Of a stretch of 64,000 nucleotides of DNA, positions 1 to 7,797 are shown one piece after another. How positions within the stretch are numbered: the first letter of the stretch is position 1; every line of letters begins with the position of its first letter. The DNA comes from Planctomycetota bacterium (lineage in GTDB: Bacteria; Planctomycetota; SZUA-567; H5-PLA8). A program made the translations under genes and the position numbers. The notes beneath the pieces were generated by a model. The model saw only the letters and a list, made by a program, of their open reading frames with translations, searched no databases and was not told the origin of the DNA. The stretch spans positions 62,001 through 126,000 of the forward strand of contig JAKLKQ010000012.1 of NCBI GenBank assembly GCA_023150555.1, written 5' to 3'.

Positions 1-2
1 GC

Positions 3-146
3 TGCCACGCCAACCAGGACAAGTTCTGGGTGCAGGATCCCGACGGCCGCGCCTGGGAGATCTACCACCTCAACTACGACCTGCCGGCGAAGGCCGAGAG
101 CAAGAGCGGCGCGTGCTGCGCCGACGCGCTCTGCCCGGGCTCGTGA
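3..146 (+). CDS. VOC-family protein, CadI/ArsI-like (3' end only)
   Basis: Only the last 47 codons are in the window; the gene begins upstream. The visible tail contains QDKFWVQDPDGRAWEIY, the typical last strand of glyoxalase/bleomycin-resistance (VOC) proteins of the cadmium-induced CadI and ArsI (C-As lyase) type, in which the Glu of WEIY is a metal ligand. The extreme C-terminus carries a Cys pair (GACCAD) and a further Cys (ALCPGS). Thiol-rich tails are known in CadI/ArsI relatives that bind soft metals or organoarsenicals, so a role in metal or arsenical handling is inferred, not shown. The next gene starts 50 bp downstream on the same strand but has an unrelated function. Confidence 0.7.
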   Translation, partial: CHANQDKFWVQDPDGRAWEIYHLNYDLPAKAESKSGACCADALCPGS

Positions 147-196
147 CCACGCGGCCGCGTCTGGCGGACCGGCTTAGGCGGGGATAGACTGACCCG

Positions 197-1219
197 ATGC
201 GGCGCCTGGAGATTCCCGCCTCGCTGCGCGGCTTGCGCAGCCGCATGCGCCGGCGCCTCGAGCAGCCCGAAGAAGCCGAGCGCCCGCCGAGGGAGCACCT
301 GCGCCCCGAGTTCCTCGCGGGTTTGAAGCGCCTCGACCTGCGCGCCAAGCTGCTGCTGCAGGGCTTCCTGCAGGGCGTGCACCCCACGCGGCGGCGCGGC
401 TTCAGCGCAGAGTTCAGCGACTACCGCACCTTCGTGCCCGGCGACGACCCGCGCTGGATGGATTGGCGCGTCTACGCGCGCACCGACCGCCTGTACGTGA
501 AGCGCTTCGAGGCCGAGTCCGCGCTGCGCGCGACGCTGGTGCTCGACGCGAGCGCGTCCATGGGCTACCGGTCGCCTGCGAGCGGCAGCTACGGCGCGCC
601 TGCCTTCACGAAGCTGGGCTACGCGGTGACGCTGGCCGCGGCCTTCGCGTACCTCTTGCAGTACCAGCGCGACCGCTTGGGCCTGCTGGCCATCGGCGGC
701 GCGGAGGATAAGGCCAAGAACGCGCCGCCTTCGAGCGCCGGCTGCCACCTGCCGCCGCGTTCGTCGCGCAATCACGTGCTGCGCGTCTTGCAGGCGCTCA
801 GCGCGCTGCGTTCCGGGGGCGACGCCGGCGTTCCGTCCGCGCTGGAAGCCTTCGCCGCGCGCGAACGCCGCCGCGGCCTAATCATGCTCTTCACCGACGC
901 GCTGTGCCACCGCGCGCCGCTGCTGGAAGCCTTGAAGCGCCTGAAGCACCGCGGCCACGACGTGATCGTCTTCCAGATCTGGGACCCCGGCGAACTCGAT
1001 CCGGTCGTCCCCCCGGGGGTCTCGTTCCGCGACCCCGAGACCGGCGCGAAGTTCGCGCCGCTTCCACGCGAGGAGTACGACCGGCGCGTGCAGGAGCACC
1101 TCGCCGAGTTGCGCCGCGGCTGCCTGGCCGTGCCCGCAGAGTACCAGTTTCTGCAGACGACGACGCCCTTTGACCGCGCGCTGCTGCGCTTCCTGACGCT
1201 TCGGAAAAAGAAGCATTAA
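197..1219 (+). CDS. DUF58 domain protein with vWA-like fold
   Basis: 340 residues. The N-terminal half has the DUF58 signature: RRGFSAEFSDYRTFVPGDDP followed by RWMDWRVYARTDRLYVKRFE around residues 72-110. This is followed by DASASM (about 117-122), a MIDAS-like DxSxS motif of von Willebrand A folds, and LIMLFTDAL near residue 230. DUF58 proteins normally sit beside a MoxR AAA+ ATPase and are thought to act with it in protein maturation; no moxR gene lies within the window, though it could lie upstream of the partial gene. There is no signal peptide or membrane segment, so a cytosolic protein is expected. Its TAA stop is part of the inverted repeat that follows. Confidence 0.85.
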   Translation: MRRLEIPASLRGLRSRMRRRLEQPEEAERPPREHLRPEFLAGLKRLDLRAKLLLQGFLQGVHPTRRRGFSAEFSDYRTFVPGDDPRWMDWRVYARTDRLYVKRFEAESALRATLVLDASASMGYRSPASGSYGAPAFTKLGYAVTLAAAFAYLLQYQRDRLGLLAIGGAEDKAKNAPPSSAGCHLPPRSSRNHVLRVLQALSALRSGGDAGVPSALEAFAARERRRGLIMLFTDALCHRAPLLEALKRLKHRGHDVIVFQIWDPGELDPVVPPGVSFRDPETGAKFAPLPREEYDRRVQEHLAELRRGCLAVPAEYQFLQTTTPFDRALLRFLTLRKKKH

Positions 1220-1366
1220 CCACAGAGGACACAGAGACCGCGGAGAAGGGATCCCTGATTTTTTCGTGCACTGGATTTCCGGCTTAACCGACTGTTTGAA
1301 GAAAATGTCCTGCCCACTCTTCCATTGAAGAATCGTTCTCCGTGCGCTCTGTGTCCTCTGTGGTTA
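1216..1366. repeat. CCACAGAG-type inverted repeat pair between convergent genes
   Basis: Left arm 1216-1247 reads TTAACCACAGAGGACACAGA and continues with a GGAGAA end. The right arm 1336-1366 is nearly its reverse complement (TCTCCGTGCGCTCTGTGTCC, then TCTGTGGTTA). The arms enclose about 90 bp without coding signal and sit between the ends of the convergent DUF58 and rnr genes. The left arm supplies the TAA stop of the DUF58 gene. Related copies occur at 11851-11882, 12176-12210, 54442-54470 and 62195-62265. It may also act as a bidirectional terminator, but there is no strong U-tract. Confidence 0.8.
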
Positions 1367-1372
1367 GAGCTT

Positions 1373-3619
1373 TTAGACGATTTGGAGATTGACCTGCCGG
1401 CGGCCCAGGTCGATGTGGATCACGCGCACGGAGACCTTGTCGCCCAGGCGGAAGCTGCGCCCGCGGCGCTGGCCCTGCAGCAGGTGCTGTTCCTCGTAGT
1501 ATTCGTACCAGTCGTCGTCGAGGTCCTGCATGCGCACCATGCCCTCGACGTAGCAATCCTGCATCTCGACGAAGAGCCCGAACTCGCGCACGCCGGTGAT
1601 CACGCCGGGGTGCGCGTCGCGCATGTGCGAACGCAGGTACTCGATGCGCCGCACCTTCTTGACTTCCTCCTCGGCGGCGGCCGCGTCGCGTTCGCGCTTG
1701 CTGCAGTGCGCGGCCAGCGCGTAGAGCTTGCTCAGGCGCGCGAAGTGCTGCGCGCCCTGTTCACCGCCGCCGCGCTTCCTGCCGCGCTGGGGCAACGCCT
1801 TCTCGCCGGGCTCGAAGCGTTCGTCCAGTGCGCGGTGCACGACCAGGTCGGGGTAACGGCGGATGGGGCTGGTGAAGTGCAGGTAGCGCGAGAAATTCAG
1901 CGCGAAGTGCGGCTTGCACTCGGCGTTGTAGCGCGCTTGCTTGAGGCTCGTCAGCAGGGCCAGGTGCACGGCGTGCTGGTAGGGCTTGCCGCGCACCTTG
2001 TCGAGCACCATGCGGATCTTGTTGCGGTCGACGGGCTGGCGGATCGAGATGCCGAACTCGCGCACAAACTTCACGAAGTTGTCCAGTGCGTCGGGATCGG
2101 GATCCTCGTGTATGCGGAAGAGCCCGTCGATCTCGTGATCCACAAGATACGTCGCGACGGCGCGGTTGGCCGCCAGCATGAACTCCTCGATCAGCTGGTG
2201 CGACCAGTCGTGGACTTCCTTTTCCCAGCCGGTGACCTTGCCGTGTTCGTCGAGCTTCAGGCGCACCTCGGGCAGGTCCAGGTCGATGGCGTTGGCGTCC
2301 AGGCGCTTGGCGCGCAGGCGCTGCGAGAAGGCCTTCATCGCGCAGAGCGCGTCGTAGATCTCCTTCGACGGAACTTGCGCCGGGTCTTCCTCGTCGACGG
2401 CCTTCTTGACGCGGCCGTAGGTGAGGAACGCGGCCGAGCGGATGAAGCTGCGCTCGAGGTGGACCTCCGCCGGGTGCAGATTCTGCGTGAAGGCGATGCG
2501 CACGGTCTTCGTCGGGCGCAGCTCGCCTTCCTTCAGCGAGCAGAGGTTGCTGCTGAGCTTCTCCGGCAGCATCGGCAGCACCTGCCCGGGCAGGTAGACG
2601 CTGGTGCCGCGCTCGCGGGCCTCTTTGTCGATCGGCGCGCCGTCGTGGACGTAGTACGAGACGTCGGCGATGTGGACCAGCAGCTCGGTCAGGCCGTCCT
2701 CGCGCGTACGCAGCGCGACGGCGTCGTCGTGGTCTTTCGCGTCGTCGGGGTCGATGGTGAAGGTCAGCGGCGTGGTGTAGTCGACGCGCTGCGCCAGTTC
2801 GGGCGCTGCGATGGTGACGGGAATCGCCTCGGCCTCGCGCTGCACGTCTTCGGGGAACTTCGTGCGCAGCGAGAAGTTCTCGATGATCGAGAGAATCTCG
2901 GCGCGCGCCTCGCCGGCCTCGCCGTAGACCTCCACCACCCGCCCGCTGGGCAGGTGCCCGCCGCGGTGGCTCGTCTCGGGCTCGATGAGTTCGATCGCGA
3001 CCTTGTCGCCTTCCTGCGCCTCGCCGCGGTCTTCAAACGCGACGGGGATCTCACCGAAGAGCCCCCGCGCATCGGGCTCTACGAAGGCGAATTTACCGCG
3101 CGCGTGGAAGGTGCCGACCAGCTTCGCGCGTGCGCGCTCCAGCACCTTCACCACGCGGCCCGACGGGCGCCCATAGCCGCCGCCGCGCCGGCCGCGCTTG
3201 CCGCGCTTGCTGATGACGGCGACCAGGTCGCCGGAGAGCGCCCCGCCCAGGTCTTCCTCGCCGATGTAGAGGTCGTTGCCGGGCGGCTCGCTGAGCAGAA
3301 AGCCGAAGCCGGCGCGCTTGATGTCGATGCGCCCGACGCGCGCGCCCTTGGGCACCTCGCCGGGCGCGGCGGAAGCGGCGGCGTCCTTGCCGCGGTGCAC
3401 GCCTTCCTTGTCCGGGCGCGGCATGCCGTACTTGCCCTTCTTCACCTCGGCGATATCGCCGGCGTCGGCCATATCCTCGACCAGGCGGCGGAATGCGGCG
3501 TAGTCCTCGTCGTCGACGCGGAGTTTCTTCGCCAGGCCGCGCTTGCGCATCGGCATGAAGTTGGGCTGCTGCATGAGGGTGAGCAGACGCTGCTTGAGGG
3601 CGTCGCGTTCGGCGCTCAT
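1373..3619 (-). CDS. rnr: Ribonuclease R
   Basis: 748 residues, close to the usual RNase R length. An N-terminal winged-helix region (about 1-70) is followed by OB-type cold-shock domains (about 90-240), the RNB catalytic domain and a C-terminal S1 domain (about 660-748). The RNB magnesium site TIDPDDAKDHDDAV lies at about 288-301, and FTSPIRRYPDLVVHR, typical of the RNB fold, lies near 590. The enzyme is a processive 3'-5' exoribonuclease acting on structured RNA in the cytosol. A -10-like TATGAA lies six bases upstream of the ATG with only an AGGGA abutting the start, so the message may be leaderless. It is monocistronic and convergent with the DUF58 gene. Confidence 0.95.
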   Translation of the reverse strand: MSAERDALKQRLLTLMQQPNFMPMRKRGLAKKLRVDDEDYAAFRRLVEDMADAGDIAEVKKGKYGMPRPDKEGVHRGKDAAASAAPGEVPKGARVGRIDIKRAGFGFLLSEPPGNDLYIGEEDLGGALSGDLVAVISKRGKRGRRGGGYGRPSGRVVKVLERARAKLVGTFHARGKFAFVEPDARGLFGEIPVAFEDRGEAQEGDKVAIELIEPETSHRGGHLPSGRVVEVYGEAGEARAEILSIIENFSLRTKFPEDVQREAEAIPVTIAAPELAQRVDYTTPLTFTIDPDDAKDHDDAVALRTREDGLTELLVHIADVSYYVHDGAPIDKEARERGTSVYLPGQVLPMLPEKLSSNLCSLKEGELRPTKTVRIAFTQNLHPAEVHLERSFIRSAAFLTYGRVKKAVDEEDPAQVPSKEIYDALCAMKAFSQRLRAKRLDANAIDLDLPEVRLKLDEHGKVTGWEKEVHDWSHQLIEEFMLAANRAVATYLVDHEIDGLFRIHEDPDPDALDNFVKFVREFGISIRQPVDRNKIRMVLDKVRGKPYQHAVHLALLTSLKQARYNAECKPHFALNFSRYLHFTSPIRRYPDLVVHRALDERFEPGEKALPQRGRKRGGGEQGAQHFARLSKLYALAAHCSKRERDAAAAEEEVKKVRRIEYLRSHMRDAHPGVITGVREFGLFVEMQDCYVEGMVRMQDLDDDWYEYYEEQHLLQGQRRGRSFRLGDKVSVRVIHIDLGRRQVNLQIV

Positions 3620-3747
3620 TCCCTATTCATACCCGCTCGGGCTCCTTTTCCCAAGACGAGGAAAAGCACCGTCTTCTTTGCCTTTGTCCGCGCGCCTTCC
3701 CGCGCTACGATATTCGTGCTACCTGCCTGCATCCAGGAGTCTCCTCC

Positions 3748-4857
3748 ATGCCCGCGATCCGCATTCCCGTGATGGACCTCAAGCCCCAAGTCGCGCCCCT
3801 GCGCGAGCAGATCCTCGCGGCGTGGGCCAAGGCGCTGGAACAGACCGCCTTCTGCCTGGGGCCGGAGGTCGAGGCCTTCGAACAAGAATTTGCGCAGTAC
3901 TGCGGCGCGGCGCACGCCATCGGCGTTAACTCCGGCACCAGCGCGCTGCACGTGGCGCTGGCCGCGCTGGGCGTCGGCCCCGGCGACGAGGTGCTGACCA
4001 CGCCGTACACCTTCGTCGCGACCAGCTGGGCGGTCAGCTACTGCGGCGCGACGCCGGTCTTCGCGGACATCGTGCCGGCGACTTTTAACCTCGACCCGGC
4101 CGCCGCCGAGAAGGCCCTGACGCGCAAGACGAAGGCCATCATCGCCGTGCACCTGTACGGCCAGCCCGCGCAGATGGACGCGCTCTGCGACCTCGCCAAG
4201 CGCAAGGGCCTGCCGCTGATCGAAGACGCCGCGCAAGCGCACGGCGCGATGTTCCAAGGCCGGCGGGTGGGCACCTTCGGCACGATCGGCTGCTTCAGCT
4301 TCTACCCGTCAAAGAACCTGGGCGCCTGCGGCGAAGGCGGCCTGTGCACCACGCAGGACGCGGCGCTGGCCGCGAAGTTGAAGCTGCTGCGCAACCACGC
4401 TTCGTCTGCGCCGTACCGCTTCGACGAGTTGGGCTACAACTACCGCATGGAGAACCTGCAGGCCGCGGCGTTGCGCATCAAGCTTCCGCACCTGGAAGGC
4501 TGGAACGAACGCCGCCGCGCGATCGCTGCGCGCTACGATGAGTTGCTCAAGGATACCGATGTGCGCACGCCGGCCGTCGGCCCCGAGCGCTCGCACGTCT
4601 ACCACCTATATGTGGTGCGCCACCGCCAGCGCAACGCCCTGGCGCGGCACCTGGAGGAAGCCGGCATCGGCACGGCGCGGCACTATCCCGTGCCCGTACA
4701 CCGCCAGCCGGCCTACGCGCACCTGGACATCCCCGAAGGCGCCTTCCCTTGCGCCGAGCAGGCCGCGCGCGAATGCCTGAGCCTGCCGATGTACCCCGAA
4801 CTGAGCGACGCGCAGGTGGACGAAGTCGCCGCCGCCGTGAAGGCCTGGAAGCCGTAA
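3748..4857 (+). CDS. DegT/DnrJ/EryC1/StrS-family PLP aminotransferase
   Basis: 369 residues, the full family length. GCFSFYPSKNLGACGEGG gives the PLP Schiff-base lysine at about Lys189, and LIEDAAQAHGA gives the pyridine-N Asp at about Asp160. NSGTSALHVAL near 61 contacts the PLP phosphate. The family aminates keto-sugars (for example WecE/ArnB-type reactions) for surface glycans or natural products. No nucleotide-sugar genes are adjacent, so the substrate cannot be named, although a GT4 glycosyltransferase lies 7.5 kb downstream. A CAGGAG ribosome-binding site precedes the ATG at a good distance. Confidence 0.9.
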   Translation: MPAIRIPVMDLKPQVAPLREQILAAWAKALEQTAFCLGPEVEAFEQEFAQYCGAAHAIGVNSGTSALHVALAALGVGPGDEVLTTPYTFVATSWAVSYCGATPVFADIVPATFNLDPAAAEKALTRKTKAIIAVHLYGQPAQMDALCDLAKRKGLPLIEDAAQAHGAMFQGRRVGTFGTIGCFSFYPSKNLGACGEGGLCTTQDAALAAKLKLLRNHASSAPYRFDELGYNYRMENLQAAALRIKLPHLEGWNERRRAIAARYDELLKDTDVRTPAVGPERSHVYHLYVVRHRQRNALARHLEEAGIGTARHYPVPVHRQPAYAHLDIPEGAFPCAEQAARECLSLPMYPELSDAQVDEVAAAVKAWKP

Positions 4858-4991
4858 CGGCAGAATTCTATTATCTCGTCTTTGCGGCACGTTTCCCCAT
4901 CTAGACGGCGTCTATAGAGATGGTGAGCGGCGGCGCGATTGCACATGTGCCTGCCAGCCGGGAATTTCTGCTTCGCGCGAGGCCCCGTTTC

Positions 4992-5020
4992 TTGCTACTG
5001 CTTTGCGCGCTGGCTAGAAT
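4992..5020 (+). promoter_or_regulatory. Sigma-70-type promoter for the S41 protease gene
   Basis: TTGCTA (4992-4997), a 17-bp spacer and TAGAAT (5015-5020). This would give a leader of roughly 50 nt to the ATG at 5076, long enough to include the GGAAAGGA ribosome-binding site at 5058-5065. The assignment is by consensus match only. Confidence 0.55.
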
Positions 5021-5075
5021 GCCCTGCGGAATGACAGACGCGCCACCGACTCGGCGCGGAAAGGACGCCCATCGA

Positions 5076-7757
5076 ATGTCCTTCAACACCATAGATCTAC
5101 CGGCAACCGAATACATTTACGGTTCGAAGGCCGGCGCCGGAACGCGCCGCTTCACGCGCCTGCTGGCGCTGCTGCTGGCGGCGGCCTTTGTTGCAGCGCC
5201 CTGTCAGTCCGCGGCGGAAGGCGAAATGGACCGCGGCGGCGAAGCAAAGTCCGAAGCCGGGAAGAAAGAAGACAAGGCCAAGAAACAGTCGCCGGCGCTG
5301 CCCACCGCCGAAGCCACCGAGGCCGGCGCGCAGGACGATGACGTGCCCGTCGTCGAACTGGTCACGACGCTGCTCAAGGACTTGCCGAAGCAGGACCTCG
5401 ACGAAGTATGGGACAGCGTCGCGCGCCTGGTGCGCCTGGGCCAGACCTACGGCGCGGTGGTCACCGACCGGTTGTTGGCCGAACTGCCCGGCAAGGACGA
5501 GAAGGTCCGCCTGACGGTGGCGCGCGCGCTCAGCCGTCTCAATGCCATGGACGAGGCCCAGCCTGTGCTGCTGGACCTGCTTTTGAACGCCGAGTCGCCG
5601 AAGATCCGCGCGCTGACGGCGAACGTGATCGGGAAGAGTTCGCTGCTGTACGACAAACACGAGGTCACCGAGGCGCTGATGAAGGCGCTGGGCCAGGAAC
5701 GCGACCCGATGGCGCGCATTGACATCTCGCGCACCGCCTGGCGTTACGGGAAGATGAACGAAGGCCGCGACGCACTGATGGCCCTGATGATGACGGCGCG
5801 CGAGAAGGCCGTGCGCGACGAGGCCACGCTGGTGCTGGCCGAGATGGGGATGCTCAAGCGCCGCAGCGAGTGGTCCGGCAAGAGCGACGAGCCCGTCTAC
5901 AAGGCCGTGCAGGACCGCATCGTGCTGCTGGCCCACGACCCTACCCCGCGCGGCGAGCGCGCCTTCAACCTGTACCGCGAAGTGGAGATCGGCGCGCGCA
6001 CCTTCCGCGACGAACGCATGCAGCGCGGCATGGACATGCTCAAGGAAGTTCTGCTGTACGTGCGCGGCGCGTACCCGGACTTCGAGAAGGACCTGTTCAC
6101 CGTCGAGCGCAGCTTCGAGAGCGAATTGAACGACCGCAAACTCACCGACGGCCTGCGCGACGTCTTCGCCCGCAACGGCGTGATGCTGAAGACCGACGCG
6201 GCCGTCGACGTCCTGCAGCCCGGCTACTGGCAGGTGCGCTCCGGCGAGGACAAGTACCTGCTCAAGCAGCAGGGCGACGGCTTGCAGGTCTGCTACGACA
6301 AGTACGACCTCGATACGCTCTTCGAGGACGCCGGCAAGGGCCTGATCTCCGGGCTGGATCCCTTCAGCCAATACCTGGACCGCGAGGAAGTGAAGGAGAC
6401 GCAGGAGATCCTGGCGCAAGGCTACGGCGGCATCGGCGCGTACGTGGGCGTGCGCAACGGCGTGTTCACCATCATCAGTCCCATCTACAACTCGCCCGCC
6501 GACAAGGCTGGCTTGAAGTCCCTGGACCAGATCCTGGAAGTCGACGGCCAGAAGACCAGCGGACTGATGGACAACGGCGGCATGAGCAAGGTCATCGCGC
6601 AGCTGAAGGGCGACCCCGGAACCAAGGTGAAGGTGAAGTTCTTCCGGCGCGGCTTCCGCGAGCCCCACGAAGTGACGCTGGAGCGCGCCGAGATCAGCGT
6701 CGACACCGTCACCTCCGAACTGCTGCCCGGCCGGATCGGCTACGTCCGCCTGACGCGCTTCGGCGACCGCAGCTACGACGAACTCAAGCACGCCGTCGAC
6801 GACCTGCTCGAGAACCAGAAGGCCAAGGCCATCGTCCTCGACCTGCGCAACAACCCCGGCGGCCTGCTGAAGGCCGGCGTGCAGATCGCCGACCGCTTCC
6901 TCGCCGACGGCAAACTGATCGTCTACAGCGAAGGGCGCAAGGAATTCGCGCCGTACCGCCCGTACCACGCCACCGGCGGTGCCAGCGACGAGGCCTTCCC
7001 CATGGTCTGCCTGGTCAACAGCGGTTCGGCCTCGGCCAGCGAGATCGTCGCCGGCGCGCTGAAGGTCCACAAGCGCGCGCTGCTGGTCGGCGAGAAGACC
7101 TACGGCAAGGGCTCGGTCCAGCAGATCATCCCGCTCAGTTCCACCGGCCGCGAGACCCACCTGCGCCTGACCATCGCCAAGTACTACCTTCCCGACGGGC
7201 ACTGCATCCACGAGGCCGGCATCCAGCCCGACGTCGCCGTCGAGCCCGAGAAGATCGACGACTGGACCATCAAGCAGATTTTCGAACTGCGCGAGAACCA
7301 CCTCATCGAGGACTTCGTCACCGACCACTGGACCCGCAACCGCGACCTGTACATGAAGATCGCGAAGGGGGACGCGGAAGACGCTGCCGCCTGCCCGGAC
7401 TTCGGCACGCTGTGGGAAAAGATCGCCCCCTACCGGCTCGAGAAGCTGGAAGTCCTGCGCGAGATGCGCCGGAACATCCGCCGCGTCGCCCAGGACGACG
7501 TGAAAAAGGAGTTCGCCTGCGACCTGTCCGGCGACGAGACCCTGCAGCGCGGCGTGCTCGAGCTGCTCAAGAAGCTCGACGTCAATCCCGCTTCCATCGC
7601 CGAGTTCCGACGCTTCGCGCCCGAAGCCGCCAAGCCCAAGGACGGCGCGCTGGGCGCCATGCTGCCGCCCGGCGAACCCGCGCCGCCAGAAGGCGCCGCG
7701 CCGAAGGTCCGCGAGGCCTCGCCGAGCAAGCTCGAGCCCGTCCCCGAAGCACGCTGA
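5076..7757 (+). CDS. Exported HEAT-repeat + PDZ + S41 C-terminal-processing protease
   Basis: 893 residues from the ATG at 5076, chosen because GGAAAGGA lies upstream and a signal peptide follows (RLLALLLAAAFVAAP, about residues 26-40). Earlier in-frame ATGs exist (4920, 5031) but lack this arrangement. Residues 90-280 are helical HEAT-like repeats (DEVWDSVARLVRLG, VTEALMKALGQE). A PDZ domain spans about 450-535 (GIGAYVGVRNGVFTIISPIY). The S41 core follows, with GSASASEIVAGALK carrying catalytic Ser at about 653 and TYGKGSVQ carrying Lys at about 678; the 25-residue spacing matches Prc and D1 protease. The protein is expected outside the cytoplasmic membrane, trimming or degrading envelope proteins by C-terminal recognition. 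The long N-terminal HEAT region is not part of standard CtpA. Confidence 0.9.
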   Translation: MSFNTIDLPATEYIYGSKAGAGTRRFTRLLALLLAAAFVAAPCQSAAEGEMDRGGEAKSEAGKKEDKAKKQSPALPTAEATEAGAQDDDVPVVELVTTLLKDLPKQDLDEVWDSVARLVRLGQTYGAVVTDRLLAELPGKDEKVRLTVARALSRLNAMDEAQPVLLDLLLNAESPKIRALTANVIGKSSLLYDKHEVTEALMKALGQERDPMARIDISRTAWRYGKMNEGRDALMALMMTAREKAVRDEATLVLAEMGMLKRRSEWSGKSDEPVYKAVQDRIVLLAHDPTPRGERAFNLYREVEIGARTFRDERMQRGMDMLKEVLLYVRGAYPDFEKDLFTVERSFESELNDRKLTDGLRDVFARNGVMLKTDAAVDVLQPGYWQVRSGEDKYLLKQQGDGLQVCYDKYDLDTLFEDAGKGLISGLDPFSQYLDREEVKETQEILAQGYGGIGAYVGVRNGVFTIISPIYNSPADKAGLKSLDQILEVDGQKTSGLMDNGGMSKVIAQLKGDPGTKVKVKFFRRGFREPHEVTLERAEISVDTVTSELLPGRIGYVRLTRFGDRSYDELKHAVDDLLENQKAKAIVLDLRNNPGGLLKAGVQIADRFLADGKLIVYSEGRKEFAPYRPYHATGGASDEAFPMVCLVNSGSASASEIVAGALKVHKRALLVGEKTYGKGSVQQIIPLSSTGRETHLRLTIAKYYLPDGHCIHEAGIQPDVAVEPEKIDDWTIKQIFELRENHLIEDFVTDHWTRNRDLYMKIAKGDAEDAAACPDFGTLWEKIAPYRLEKLEVLREMRRNIRRVAQDDVKKEFACDLSGDETLQRGVLELLKKLDVNPASIAEFRRFAPEAAKPKDGALGAMLPPGEPAPPEGAAPKVREASPSKLEPVPEAR

Positions 7758-7797
7758 ATTTCGAAGTGACGTTTGTTATTCGGCAGGAGCGCCCGCC

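Noticed and set aside
1325-3772. Long plus-strand frame opposite rnr.
   Set aside because: The minus strand encodes a full RNase R with all motifs; the plus frame has no recognisable domain.
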